Origin: an uncultured Ruminococcus sp.
GTDB lineage: Bacteria > Bacillota > Clostridia > Oscillospirales > Ruminococcaceae
DNA length: 40,159 nt
Assembly (NCBI GenBank): GCA_947176345.1
Contig: CAMWQI010000006.1
Coordinates: forward strand, 1-40,159
Direction of reading: 5' to 3'
Shown here: in pieces, positions 17,758 through 25,939 of the stretch
Layout of the letters: each line of letters begins with the position of its first letter
How positions within the stretch are numbered: the first letter of the stretch is position 1
Translations under genes and position numbers: made by a program
Notes under the pieces: generated by a model
Databases searched by the model: none
The model's input: the letters and a program-made list of their open reading frames with translations, nothing else
Told to the model about the DNA's origin: nothing

Positions 17758-18846
17758 CTAAATTTTAAATATATCTGTTTCTCCGTTTATAAGTTTTGGA
17801 ATAAGAATATCACGGAGAGCAGAAAGACGTTGATTTTCTTTTTTATTATAGTCAAATTTACACATTAGATTGTTCGAGATTTTTTCAAATTTTGCAAGAT
17901 AATTTTCAGTAGGTAAAATAATAGATACTTTTTTTAAGTCACTTTGAGTAATCAATGGCTGTGTAGAACCGCAGTTCATATTTTTATAATCAATAAGTTG
18001 TAATATTTGGTATACAAACTCATAATATTTACTTTCTATAACAAGTGTATTGTCAGAAGTCCAACATGGACAATTAAATCTTTGAACTACTCCATGAGTT
18101 CCTACACGTCCAATTACAAGAATTTTATTGTTATGATTATATTCATTTGTATATCCCATGACAGAGGTTGCTCCCACTAAAGGAAAACAAAATTCAGAAG
18201 TTGTTTCAGAAAGTTTCTTTTTTGGTCTTTTTCCACTATATATATTGGTTATTGTACCTAATGTTGTTTTTTGCCAGTTATCAGGCATAACTCCGCCGAA
18301 CGGCTCAAAATTCACAAACCAGCTTTTAAAAATAGTCTGTGCCTGCTCCTCTAAATTTTTATTTATACGGTTATTGAGTTCTATTTTCATGTCAAGCAGA
18401 CGCAGTAAATAACCGGTTTTTTTCTGTGTTTCATAATCAAGAACATTCACAATGTATTCCATAATAGCTTTTTTGTCACCACGTGGCATTTTAGTGCCTT
18501 TTGAAGTTTTCATTGCATAGTCAAAAAATCTGTCGTCGGCAAGTGTGTAGTACAGAAATTCAGGGGATATTCCGCTTTTAGCCCTGAAAACAAGCACATC
18601 ATTTGAACAGCCACCACTATTTCCGGAAAACCATATTTTTCGGAAATACGGTCTTATATTTGAAACAAGTACATCATCTTTCTGATATGCTGTACATTTT
18701 ACACCAGCCGGAAAAGAAGATGGTGCAGTAATTCCGCATTTATTCGGTAACATATTTTCAGTTGAAATATAATTATCCGGTGTAATCTCACTGACGGAAA
18801 TTTTATCTTTTACTAAACAGCATATATTTTTAAGTTCAGTTTTCAT
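17758..18846 (-). CDS. hsdS: Orphan type I restriction specificity subunit (HsdS)
   Basis: 362 residues with the two-repeat HsdS layout: target recognition domain 1 (about 1-135), conserved helix QKKTGYLLRLLDMKIELNNRINKNLEEQAQTIFKSWF (about 139-175), target recognition domain 2 opening WQKTTLGTITNIYSGKRPKKK (about 187) and the C-terminal helix LRDILIPKLINGE. HsdS sets the DNA site recognised by a type I HsdM/HsdR complex. No hsdM or hsdR is in the window. It is embedded between the PAS gene (ATGA overlap at 18846) and queA (15-base gap) and has no good ribosome binding site of its own. It looks intact, not truncated. The region is richer in A/T than its neighbours by eye, which suggests an imported gene. 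Confidence 0.9.
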   Translation of the reverse strand: MKTELKNICCLVKDKISVSEITPDNYISTENMLPNKCGITAPSSFPAGVKCTAYQKDDVLVSNIRPYFRKIWFSGNSGGCSNDVLVFRAKSGISPEFLYYTLADDRFFDYAMKTSKGTKMPRGDKKAIMEYIVNVLDYETQKKTGYLLRLLDMKIELNNRINKNLEEQAQTIFKSWFVNFEPFGGVMPDNWQKTTLGTITNIYSGKRPKKKLSETTSEFCFPLVGATSVMGYTNEYNHNNKILVIGRVGTHGVVQRFNCPCWTSDNTLVIESKYYEFVYQILQLIDYKNMNCGSTQPLITQSDLKKVSIILPTENYLAKFEKISNNLMCKFDYNKKENQRLSALRDILIPKLINGETDIFKI

Positions 18847-19220
18847 CAGTCCATATTGTAGCGTGGTGAAGTTTCAGGATTACGATATTCGTGTTTTTCA
18901 TAATAGCCGATAAGATTTCCGGTATCGTCACGTAAAGCAATCATATATACATCTTTGTTTTCCTTTTCGTTGTGTAATGTAAAAACTCTGTTGTTATTTT
19001 TGTTCTCCCCGAACCACAAAACAACCATTCTTATAATGCTGTTTGATTCTTCGTTGTGACACGCAAGAAGTGAATGTCCTATCAGTTCCTCACCACCCCA
19101 TTTGCTGTATCTTTCAACAGCAGACGGGTTCATATATATTATAGTATGATTTATATCGCATAAAACAATAGCAGAATTGTCTGCATCAATTACGCTTTTG
19201 AAAAAAACTGAAAGTTCCAT
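18846..19220 (-). CDS. Single PAS domain protein
   Basis: 124 residues made up of one PAS domain and no output domain: FKSVIDADNSAIVLCDINHTIIYMNPSAVERY at the start, GHSLLACHNEESN in the middle and RVFTLHNEKENKDVYMIALRDDTGNLIGYYEKHEY as the closing sheet. Such proteins sense a ligand or redox state and pass it to a partner. This compact type is common in Firmicutes; ligand and partner are unknown. The weak GGGGG ribosome binding site lies 7 bases before the ATG. Placed 12 bases behind tgt and overlapping hsdS. Confidence 0.88.
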   Translation of the reverse strand: MELSVFFKSVIDADNSAIVLCDINHTIIYMNPSAVERYSKWGGEELIGHSLLACHNEESNSIIRMVVLWFGENKNNNRVFTLHNEKENKDVYMIALRDDTGNLIGYYEKHEYRNPETSPRYNMD

Positions 19221-19232
19221 AAAAAATCCCCC

Positions 19233-20363
19233 TTAAATTCTTGTTGCAAGAAGTCCAGAATATTTATTCCTGAAATTCTCAAATTCGTTGTTGTCTATAG
19301 CCTCACGGATTTTTTCAGTGAGAGTATTATAAAAGTAAAGATTGTGCTGTACAGCAAGTCTTCCGGCAAGCTGTTCATTAGCCTTGAAAAGATGTCGTAC
19401 ATACGCACGTGAAAAGTTACGGCAGGTCGGACAGTCGCACTGTTCATCAACGGGTCGGGGGTCTGTTTCGTAACATTTGTTTCCTAAATGCATTATACCT
19501 CTCCACGTGAAGACAGTTGCATGACGGGCATTTCTGCTGGGCATAACGCAATCGAACATATCAACACCCCTTGCAACCGCCTCAATGATATTTGATGGAG
19601 TACCCACTCCCATTAAGTAACGTGGTTTGTTTACGGGCATATATGGCTCTACAACATCAATAATGCGGTACATTTCGGAAGTTTCCTCACCGACGGCAAG
19701 TCCGCCGATAGCATAGCCGTCAAGGTCAAGTTTAGCAATGTCTTCCATGTGCTTTATGCGTAAATCATCAAATGTCGAACCCTGATTTATTCCGAAAAGC
19801 ATTTGGTGTTTGTTTATAGTATCAGGCAGACTGTTCAGACGTGCCATTTCCTCTTTACAGCGGTAAAGCCACCGTGTAGTGCGTTCTATGGAGTTGGCAA
19901 CATATTTATATGGTGACGGATTTTCAATGCATTCATCGAAAGCCATAGCAATAGTAGAGCCTAAATTAGACTGTATCTGCATACTTTCCTCAGGACCCAT
20001 GAAAATTCTGTGACCGTCAATATGCGACGCAAAATAAACACCCTCTTCTTTTATCTTGCGGAGTTTTGCAAGCGAAAAAACCTGAAATCCGCCACTGTCG
20101 GTAAGTATAGGCTTGTCCCAGTTCATGAACTTGTGCAGACCACCCATTTGTTTTATGACTTTATCTGTCGGACGCAAGTGCAGATGATATGTATTGCATA
20201 ATTCAACCTGAGTTTTCAGGTCTTGCAAATCAACGGACGATATACCGCCCTTTATAGCGGCGGCAGTTCCTACATTCATGAAACATGGTGTCTGAAAAGT
20301 TCCATGAACTGTTTCAAATGTTCCACGACGTGCTTTATTATCGTTTTTTATAAGTTTAAACAT
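19233..20363 (-). CDS. tgt: Queuine tRNA-ribosyltransferase (tRNA-guanine transglycosylase)
   Basis: Exchanges guanine 34 of GUN-anticodon tRNAs for preQ1. 376 residues, full length. Visible: RRGTFETVHGTFQTPCFMNVGTAAAIKG (start), NTYHLHLRPTD, LTDSGGFQVFSLAKLRKI (catalytic Asp about 89), AFDECIENPSPYKYV, GYAIGGLAVGE, MGVGTPSNIIEAVARGVDMFDCVMPSRNARHA and the zinc ligands in CDCPTCRNFSRAYVRHLF. AAAGGAGAG precedes the ATG and overlaps the end of the upstream unknown gene. Forms the queuosine unit with queA. Confidence 0.97.
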   Translation of the reverse strand: MFKLIKNDNKARRGTFETVHGTFQTPCFMNVGTAAAIKGGISSVDLQDLKTQVELCNTYHLHLRPTDKVIKQMGGLHKFMNWDKPILTDSGGFQVFSLAKLRKIKEEGVYFASHIDGHRIFMGPEESMQIQSNLGSTIAMAFDECIENPSPYKYVANSIERTTRWLYRCKEEMARLNSLPDTINKHQMLFGINQGSTFDDLRIKHMEDIAKLDLDGYAIGGLAVGEETSEMYRIIDVVEPYMPVNKPRYLMGVGTPSNIIEAVARGVDMFDCVMPSRNARHATVFTWRGIMHLGNKCYETDPRPVDEQCDCPTCRNFSRAYVRHLFKANEQLAGRLAVQHNLYFYNTLTEKIREAIDNNEFENFRNKYSGLLATRI

Positions 20364-20364
20364 T

Positions 20365-21000
20365 TTACTCTCCTTTTATTTTATCGGGATATCTGTAAAG
20401 CCAGTTATCGCCATCATAGTTATGTATATTGTCTATAAGCCTGCTGATATATTCTTTATCTTCGGGTTTTGGATAACGTACATGAGCCTCTCCAAAATTA
20501 AAAGTTTTCGGGATTTTCCATTGCCATCTCCGTCTTTTACCGTCTGGAAGAAGAACACAATCCTCTGCCCATGCAAGTATATTGACATCATATTTAATGT
20601 TATCAAAGGGCTGATATTCACGGAATACAACAGCTTTCTTATACCAACCTACAACAGATATGGAATTTTTTTCACTCGGATTAGGTGCAAACCATACGAC
20701 AAGCACATCATCCACCATGACTTCACCTTTAAGGTCTTTACAGCCAATGATATTTTCAATGTGAATTTGATTGGCTTCTTTACCATTTGTTGATTTTGTT
20801 TCAACAAATCCGAAACAGGCTTCATTGCCATGCAAACTTTGTATCTTGAAATTATACTCTTCACCGGCATGACCTGTCCGCATTGTATAAGCGTTTTTGC
20901 TGTATGGTATATCTTTTTTGTATCCTTCGCCGTTGTCTATTCCCTTATACCAGTTCATGTAGCTTATCTTGCAGAAAAGTATTCTTTCCCAGTTCCACAT
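20365..21000 (-). CDS. Unknown protein with a PUA/EVE-like appearance
   Basis: I do not recognise this 211-residue protein with confidence. It is rich in Trp and Tyr, beginning MWNWERILFCKISYMNWYKG; a central stretch VMVDDVLVVWFAPNPSEKNSISVVGWYKKAVVFREYQ looks like the small beta-barrel found in PUA/EVE-type or restriction-associated head domains. The end carries YPKPEDKEYISRLIDNIHNYDGDNWLYRYP. Of the two ATGs at 21006 and 21000, the second has the better distance to AAAAGGAGA. First gene of the tgt-queA run; its stop touches the tgt ribosome binding site. Given hsdS in the same operon, a link to DNA modification is possible but unproven. Confidence 0.7.
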   Translation of the reverse strand: MWNWERILFCKISYMNWYKGIDNGEGYKKDIPYSKNAYTMRTGHAGEEYNFKIQSLHGNEACFGFVETKSTNGKEANQIHIENIIGCKDLKGEVMVDDVLVVWFAPNPSEKNSISVVGWYKKAVVFREYQPFDNIKYDVNILAWAEDCVLLPDGKRRRWQWKIPKTFNFGEAHVRYPKPEDKEYISRLIDNIHNYDGDNWLYRYPDKIKGE

Positions 21001-21034
21001 ATTCATTCTCCTTTTAAAAAATTTTCAAAAACTC

Positions 21035-21063
21035 TTGACATAATAATTTGAACGTGATATTAT
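21035..21063 (+). promoter_or_regulatory. Promoter of the lysine operon
   Basis: -35 TTGACA (21035-21040), 17-bp spacer, -10 TATTAT (21058-21063), immediately before the lysine riboswitch. On the other strand TATAAT (rc of 21062-21067) overlaps it and may be the -10 of the tgt-queA operon, but with a poor -35. Confidence 0.82.
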
Positions 21064-21069
21064 TATAGA

Positions 21070-21300
21070 CAAGGTAGAGGTGCGGTTAAAAATAGTACCT
21101 GAATATCGGATAACCAGTCCAATGATATTCAGCGAAAGGTGAGACCGCCGAAGAACTGTTTCTGGTAAATTCAGTTCTGGTCACTGGCTTAACAGGTTTT
21201 TGACTGTCATCATACAATGATGGAGGGCTATCGCATATGAATTTTTATATGCCGGTATTTCTATTATAACGTATGATGAGCCTGTTTGCAACAGGTTTTT
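21070..21300 (+). promoter_or_regulatory. Lysine riboswitch (L box) with terminator
   Basis: Conserved L-box blocks are present in order: AGAGGTGCGG (21074 on), AGTACC, CGAAAGGTGAGACCGCCGAAG (from about 21132), CTGGTCACTGG, GACTGTCATCAT...ATGATGGAGGGCTATCG. It ends with the terminator stem CCTGTT (21281-21286) / AACAGG (21290-21295) and a T run. Known mechanism: lysine binding favours termination, shutting off the asd-dapA-dapB genes behind it. Confidence 0.95.
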
Positions 21301-21336
21301 ATTATTTTTGTAAAAATTTACAAGGAGATGTTTTTT

Positions 21337-22416
21337 ATGAAACAGTATAACGTTGGTATCATAGGTGCAACGGGTATGGTAGGACAGAGATTTGCAACTC
21401 TGCTTGAAAACCACCCGTGGTTTAATGTAAAGGTTCTTGCGGCATCACCGAGAAGTGCAGGCAAGACTTACGAGGAAGTCGCAGGCAACCGCTGGAAAAT
21501 GGCTGTTCCCATGCCGGAATCCATGAAAGATATGGTACTGCTTGACGCAACAGCAGACATCGAAAAAATTGCAGGAATGGTTGATTTCTGTTTCTGTGCA
21601 GTCGATATGAAAAAAGACGAAATTAAAGCTCTTGAAGAAGCTTACGCTAAGGCAGAATGTCCGATAGTTTCAAATAATTCAGCACATAGATTTACTCCGG
21701 ACGTTCCTATGGTAGTTCCGGAAATCAATCCTGAACATATAGAAATTATCAAGTCACAAAGAGAACGTTTAGGCACTAAGAGGGGATTTATCGCTGTAAA
21801 GTCAAACTGTTCAATTCAAAGTTATGTGCCAGCACTTCACCCGCTTAGAAAGTTCGGTCTTAAGAACGTTCTGGCTTGTACTTATCAGGCTATTTCCGGA
21901 GCAGGAAAGAACTTTGAAACATGGCCTGAAATGGTTGATAATCTTATTCCATATATCGGCGGTGAGGAAGAAAAATCCGAACAAGAACCGCTTAAAGTAT
22001 GGGGTACTATTCAGGGAAATGAAATTGTCAAGGCTGAAACTCCGTCAATTACTACACAATGCCTCCGTGTGCCTGTTTCAGACGGTCATACAGCCGCTGT
22101 ATTTGTAAGTTTTGAACAGAAACCCACCAAAGAAGAAATTTTAAAATTATGGGCAGATTTCAAGGGAGTACCTCAGGAGCTTGAATTGCCGTCAGCACCT
22201 AAGCAGTTTATCCACTACTTTGAGGACGACAACAGACCACAGGCAAAACTTGACAGAAATCTTGAAAACGGCATGGCAGTTTCAACAGGTCGTCTCCGTG
22301 AAGATACACAGTATGATTATAAATTTGTATGTCTTTCACATAATACATTGAGAGGTGCAGCCGGTGGTGGTGTACTTCTTGCTGAATTGCTCGCAGCTAA
22401 GGGCTATTTTGACTGA
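21337..22416 (+). CDS. asd: Aspartate-semialdehyde dehydrogenase
   Basis: NADPH-dependent reduction of aspartyl phosphate to the semialdehyde, the branch point to lysine, threonine and methionine. 359 residues, matching the archaeal/fungal-like class rather than the shorter E. coli type. Visible: [24 protein letters not shown] (NADP fold, 6-29), [26 protein letters not shown] (catalytic Cys about 157), [10 protein letters not shown] and [19 protein letters not shown]. The start at 21337 follows AAGGAGATG; a longer frame would begin inside the riboswitch terminator. First gene of the lysine operon; its stop overlaps the next start as TGATG. Confidence 0.95.
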   Translation: MKQYNVGIIGATGMVGQRFATLLENHPWFNVKVLAASPRSAGKTYEEVAGNRWKMAVPMPESMKDMVLLDATADIEKIAGMVDFCFCAVDMKKDEIKALEEAYAKAECPIVSNNSAHRFTPDVPMVVPEINPEHIEIIKSQRERLGTKRGFIAVKSNCSIQSYVPALHPLRKFGLKNVLACTYQAISGAGKNFETWPEMVDNLIPYIGGEEEKSEQEPLKVWGTIQGNEIVKAETPSITTQCLRVPVSDGHTAAVFVSFEQKPTKEEILKLWADFKGVPQELELPSAPKQFIHYFEDDNRPQAKLDRNLENGMAVSTGRLREDTQYDYKFVCLSHNTLRGAAGGGVLLAELLAAKGYFD

Positions 22417-22871
22417 TGCAGATTGAAATAAAAAGCATTTCACAGTCTGAAATTCCAACGGCTTATGTGCTTACCCGTGAACTTATGGAATATCACAATG
22501 CACTGGATATTTTCACAATGACACAGGAACGTTTCAGTGAACTTGTTGAAACGGGTGTGCTGATTAGTTTTATTGCATACGTAGACAGTGAGCCGGTCGG
22601 TGTAATGAATATATTCTATAAGTATACAACTTTTTCAGGAAGAAAAATATTGTATATTGAGGATTTATACGTCCGTGAAAGTTGCAGAGGTTGCGGAATA
22701 GGCGGTCAACTACTTGCAAAAGCTAAGGAAATCGCCGTTTCAAATGACTGCGAACAGCTTGAACTGAAATGTGCTGAATGGAATGAAAAGTCAGCGGGTT
22801 TTTATGAGTCGCACGGCATGAACCGTGAGACTCAATGGGAAGTATATACCTTAAATATAAAAGATATTTAA
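22416..22871 (+). CDS. GNAT acetyltransferase
   Basis: 151 residues with the GNAT acetyl-CoA motif: ILYIEDLYVRESCRGCGIGGQLLAKAKEIA (about 85-114), and the closing ELKCAEWNEKSAGFYESHGM. Cytosolic; the substrate is unknown. It starts on the asd stop (TGATG), so it is translationally coupled to it and sits under the lysine riboswitch. A role near the DAP/lysine pathway is possible; it does not resemble the transferase DapH, which has hexapeptide repeats. Confidence 0.88.
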   Translation: MQIEIKSISQSEIPTAYVLTRELMEYHNALDIFTMTQERFSELVETGVLISFIAYVDSEPVGVMNIFYKYTTFSGRKILYIEDLYVRESCRGCGIGGQLLAKAKEIAVSNDCEQLELKCAEWNEKSAGFYESHGMNRETQWEVYTLNIKDI

Positions 22872-22889
22872 AATAACAGGGATTATAAT

Positions 22890-23342
22890 ATGAAAAATAC
22901 ATTTATTAAAATACTGGTAGTTGCTATTCTTTTTTTCGGAGGAGTTTATTATACTCATACACCGAAATTCATGCTTATGAGGCTTGCGGATACGGCAAGC
23001 AAAAGCGGTGATGTTTCGGGCTATCTCACCGGAGATATGAAAAAAGCTATGAAGAATGTCAAAAAAACTGAATCAGTTTTAAATCTTTTTACCGGTGATG
23101 TATCAAATGAAAAATTTATGAATTTTATCGTGCAGTATCTGTATACGATTGAATGGGAACTTGAATCCATTAAACAGAACGGCGATAACTGTTTTGTGGA
23201 AGTGGATTTTGAGTATGACGGAACTTTTGACATTGACGGAACTCTTACAATCAAACTGGAAAAAGAAATACCGAATGACCCGATTAAAAAGATAATCTCT
23301 AATCCATGGAAAATCAGCAGTATTGAAGATATAGACTTTTAA
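22890..23342 (+). CDS. Unknown membrane-anchored protein
   Basis: 150 residues, family not recognised. One N-terminal hydrophobic segment (about 7-22, ILVVAILFFGGVYYTH) acts as signal anchor; no lipobox Cys. The rest is predicted outside the cell and looks like a small alpha/beta domain, ending in FDIDGTLTIKLEKEIPNDPIKKIISNPWKI. AGGGATT precedes the ATG. It lies between the GNAT gene (18-base gap) and dapA (25-base gap), so its expression should follow lysine supply. Confidence 0.72.
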   Translation: MKNTFIKILVVAILFFGGVYYTHTPKFMLMRLADTASKSGDVSGYLTGDMKKAMKNVKKTESVLNLFTGDVSNEKFMNFIVQYLYTIEWELESIKQNGDNCFVEVDFEYDGTFDIDGTLTIKLEKEIPNDPIKKIISNPWKISSIEDIDF

Positions 23343-23367
23343 TAACGGCAAAGGAGCGTTTTTTTAT

Positions 23368-24258
23368 ATGAAAAATACAATTTTTACTGGAGCTGGTATT
23401 GCAATTATTACACCGTTCAATAATGACGGGTCAGTGAATTATGACCGTTTAGGTGAAATGATTGATTATCAAATTTCAAACAGCACGGACGCAATTATTA
23501 TTTGCGGTACTACCGGCGAAGCCTCAACTATGACCGACGAGGAACACCTCAATTGCATTAAGTATGCCGTCGAAAAAACTGCCGGAAGAGTTCCGGTTAT
23601 AGCCGGTACGGGAAGCAACGATACACGTTATGCCATTGAACTCTCAAAGGAGGCGGAGGCAGTCGGTGCAGATGCACTTCTGCTTGTAACCCCATACTAC
23701 AACAAGACCACACAGAAAGGTCTTATCATGCACTTTACGGCTATTGCAGATGCCGTAAATATCCCGATAGTGCTTTATAATATCCCCGGACGTACCGGCA
23801 TGGGTTTTGACATAAGCACTATTAAAGAACTTGCTAAGCATAAGAATATTGTTGCTGTCAAGGAGGCAAGCGGAAATATAAGTTACTGTGCTAAACTCCT
23901 CGCTGAATGCGGTGATGTAATTGATGTTTACAGTGGTAACGACGATATGATAGTGCCGTTAATGTCACTCGGTGCAAAGGGCGTTATTTCCGTTGCATCA
24001 CACGTTATTCCGAAACAGGTTCATGACATGGTACAGTATTGTGTTGAAAATAACTTTGCAGAGGCAACAAAACTTCAGCTTGAATATCTTGATTTAATCA
24101 ATGCACTTTTCATTGAAGTAAATCCTATCCCTGTTAAAGAGGCTGTCAATATGACGGGCGTTGAAGTTGGTTCATGCAGAATGCCGTTATGTGATATGTC
24201 TGAAGAACATAAAGCAGTTTTAAGGTTTGCTCTTGAAAAGCACAATCTGATTAAATAA
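23368..24258 (+). CDS. dapA: 4-hydroxy-tetrahydrodipicolinate synthase
   Basis: Condenses aspartate semialdehyde with pyruvate, the first step of the lysine/diaminopimelate branch. 296 residues, a TIM barrel. Visible: IITPFNNDGSVNYDRL, ICGTTGEASTMTDEEH (substrate loop), VIAGTGSNDT, LLVTPYYNKTTQKGLIMHF, VLYNIPGRTGMGF (Tyr-type relay) and IVAVKEASGNI with the Schiff-base Lys near 165. AAAGGAG precedes the ATG. Member of the riboswitch operon. Confidence 0.96.
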   Translation: MKNTIFTGAGIAIITPFNNDGSVNYDRLGEMIDYQISNSTDAIIICGTTGEASTMTDEEHLNCIKYAVEKTAGRVPVIAGTGSNDTRYAIELSKEAEAVGADALLLVTPYYNKTTQKGLIMHFTAIADAVNIPIVLYNIPGRTGMGFDISTIKELAKHKNIVAVKEASGNISYCAKLLAECGDVIDVYSGNDDMIVPLMSLGAKGVISVASHVIPKQVHDMVQYCVENNFAEATKLQLEYLDLINALFIEVNPIPVKEAVNMTGVEVGSCRMPLCDMSEEHKAVLRFALEKHNLIK

Positions 24259-24259
24259 T

Positions 24260-24685
24260 ATGAAAAATAAAAAGTTTTTCGGAATACCTGAAATTATTCT
24301 TTTGTCCTCCATGATTATTCCAGTTATTACGGCGTTTTTCGGAAAAAATGTGAACAGTGATATGATAAAGATATTCACTTATTCGGGAAAAACTCCGGAC
24401 AAGATAGAGGGTCATGCCGGAGCAGGTTCGATAATTGATTTATTTTATTGGGTTATTCCGCCTGTATACCTCCTGAATTTTTCCGCACTGTTGGTAAAAA
24501 AATATAAATTTGTACTCTGTCTGATTTCAGGAATTACAATGCTTCTGCCTGCCGTGGTTATGCTATATGGAGCTTTGAACAATGAGGGCATAGACTATTT
24601 ATTTTTCTTTACACTACCCGAACTGCTTATTATATCAGCGTTTGTTGTTTCAGGAACTGAAAAGCGAAATCAGATTAATGAATAA
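24260..24685 (+). CDS. Unknown four-helix membrane protein
   Basis: 141 residues with about four hydrophobic segments (IPEIILLSSMIIPVITAFFG; LFYWVIPPVYLLNFSALLV; VLCLISGITMLLPAVVMLYG; YLFFFTLPELLIISAFVVSG). Family not recognised. It begins only one base after the dapA stop with no good ribosome binding site, so translation probably depends on dapA. Located between dapA and dapB under the lysine riboswitch, which makes a transport or envelope role linked to lysine/DAP possible, but nothing in the sequence proves it. Confidence 0.72.
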   Translation: MKNKKFFGIPEIILLSSMIIPVITAFFGKNVNSDMIKIFTYSGKTPDKIEGHAGAGSIIDLFYWVIPPVYLLNFSALLVKKYKFVLCLISGITMLLPAVVMLYGALNNEGIDYLFFFTLPELLIISAFVVSGTEKRNQINE

Positions 24686-24758
24686 TTAATAATGCATAAT
24701 TCTGAATTATTTTAATTATAAATTCAGCATTATAAATTAAATAAAGGAAGTGTTTAAA

Positions 24759-25508
24759 ATGACAAATATAGCCATATGCGGTGCAAACGGCAAAATGGGC
24801 AAGACCATTTATAACTGCATTAAAGAACGCGAAGACTGTACAGTTGTGGCAGGAATTGACCTCTACACTGAACAATATGCGGATTTCCCGATAGTTGCAA
24901 AGCCATCTGAATTATCTGTAAAACCGGACGTAATCATAGATTTTTCAAATCCGGCATCACTTGATGGACTTCTTGAATATTGTCTCACAACAGGTACACC
25001 AATTGTTGTTGCCTCAACGGGTTACAGTGATGAACAAATTCAGAAAATCAAATCTGCCTCACAGCAGATACCGGTATTTTTTACTTTCAATATGTCACTC
25101 GGAATAAATCTTCTTGTGGAACTCGCCAAAAAAGCCACAAAAGTTCTCGGAAATCAGTTTGATATTGAGATAGTCGAAAAGCACCATAATCAGAAAATTG
25201 ACGCACCGTCGGGTACTGCTATTATGCTTGCCAATGCCATAAATGAAACTCTCGATAATTCAAAGCACTATGTTTATGACAGACATTCACGTAGACAGAA
25301 ACGTGAAAAATCTGAAATCGGTATGCACGCTATAAGAGGTGGTACTATCGTGGGCGAACATGATGTTATTTTTGCCGGTCACGACGAAGTTATAACTCTC
25401 TCTCATTCAGCCGCCTCAAAGACCGTCTTTGCAGAGGGTTCAATAAATGCCGCTGTATTCCTCAAAGACCAGCCCGCCGGTCTTTATGATATGAGTATGT
25501 TGATATGA
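24759..25508 (+). CDS. dapB: 4-hydroxy-tetrahydrodipicolinate reductase
   Basis: NAD(P)H-dependent reduction of the DapA product toward tetrahydrodipicolinate. 249 residues. Visible: IAICGANGKMGKTIYNC (nucleotide binding), VIIDFSNPASL, VVASTGYS, FTFNMSLGINLL, the signature EIVEKHHNQKIDAPSGTA (catalytic His-His and Lys) and IRGGTIVGEHDVIFAG. The ATG at 24759 follows AAAGGAAG; the GTG at 24750 is too close to it. A gap of 73 AT-rich bases without a promoter separates it from the preceding gene. Its end overlaps the thioesterase gene as ATGA. Confidence 0.96.
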   Translation: MTNIAICGANGKMGKTIYNCIKEREDCTVVAGIDLYTEQYADFPIVAKPSELSVKPDVIIDFSNPASLDGLLEYCLTTGTPIVVASTGYSDEQIQKIKSASQQIPVFFTFNMSLGINLLVELAKKATKVLGNQFDIEIVEKHHNQKIDAPSGTAIMLANAINETLDNSKHYVYDRHSRRQKREKSEIGMHAIRGGTIVGEHDVIFAGHDEVITLSHSAASKTVFAEGSINAAVFLKDQPAGLYDMSMLI

Positions 25509-25900
25509 CGAACGATATTGAAAAAGTCCGTGAGATGTTTAAAAATGACCGTTATGCTACCGAAACCGGTGCGGTCATTGACGAAATCGGCGACCATTAT
25601 GCTAAAGTAAGTCTCACGATAAATGAACATCATAAAAATGCAGTCGGCGGAGTAATGGGCGGAGTTTATTTCACTCTTGCAGACTTTGCATTTGCGGTAG
25701 CTTCCAACTGGCAAAAAGCCGGTACAGTTTCGATAAATTCGGATATATCTTTCATAGGTGTGCCGAAAAGCAGTAAAATTATTGCCGAAACTCAGCTTAT
25801 AAAAAATGGACGTTCCACTTGTTGTTATAACGTAAGCGTTACAGACGACATCGGAACACCTGTCGCAATGGTAAAGATTATCGGATTTCACAAGCAATAA
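25505..25900 (+). CDS. PaaI-type hotdog thioesterase
   Basis: 131 residues of the hotdog fold: HYAKVSLTINEHHKNAVGGVMGGVYFTLADFAFAVASN carries the PaaI-type helix pattern (HxNxxGxxxGG, here with Asp in LADFAFA), followed by SINSDISFIGVPKSSKIIAET and ending VAMVKIIGFHK. It probably cleaves an acyl-CoA; the substrate is unknown. Overlaps dapB by 4 bases and is the last gene before the terminator, so it is also under lysine control. Confidence 0.88.
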   Translation: MTNDIEKVREMFKNDRYATETGAVIDEIGDHYAKVSLTINEHHKNAVGGVMGGVYFTLADFAFAVASNWQKAGTVSINSDISFIGVPKSSKIIAETQLIKNGRSTCCYNVSVTDDIGTPVAMVKIIGFHKQ

Positions 25901-25913
25901 CCAAGAAAATTAA

Positions 25914-25938
25914 GGGACGTAAAAAACGTCCCTTTTTT
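25914..25938 (+). terminator. Terminator of the lysine operon
   Basis: Stem GGGACGT (25914-25920) / ACGTCCC (25926-25932) with a 5-base A loop and six T. It also stands at the end of the converging lipoprotein gene, whose stop is at 25940, where it may work with a weaker T tract. Confidence 0.88.
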
Positions 25939-25939
25939 G

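Noticed and set aside
21181-21414. Minus-strand open frame across the lysine operon leader
   Set aside because: It overlaps the lysine riboswitch and the asd start, has no family resemblance, and lies antisense to conserved RNA elements.
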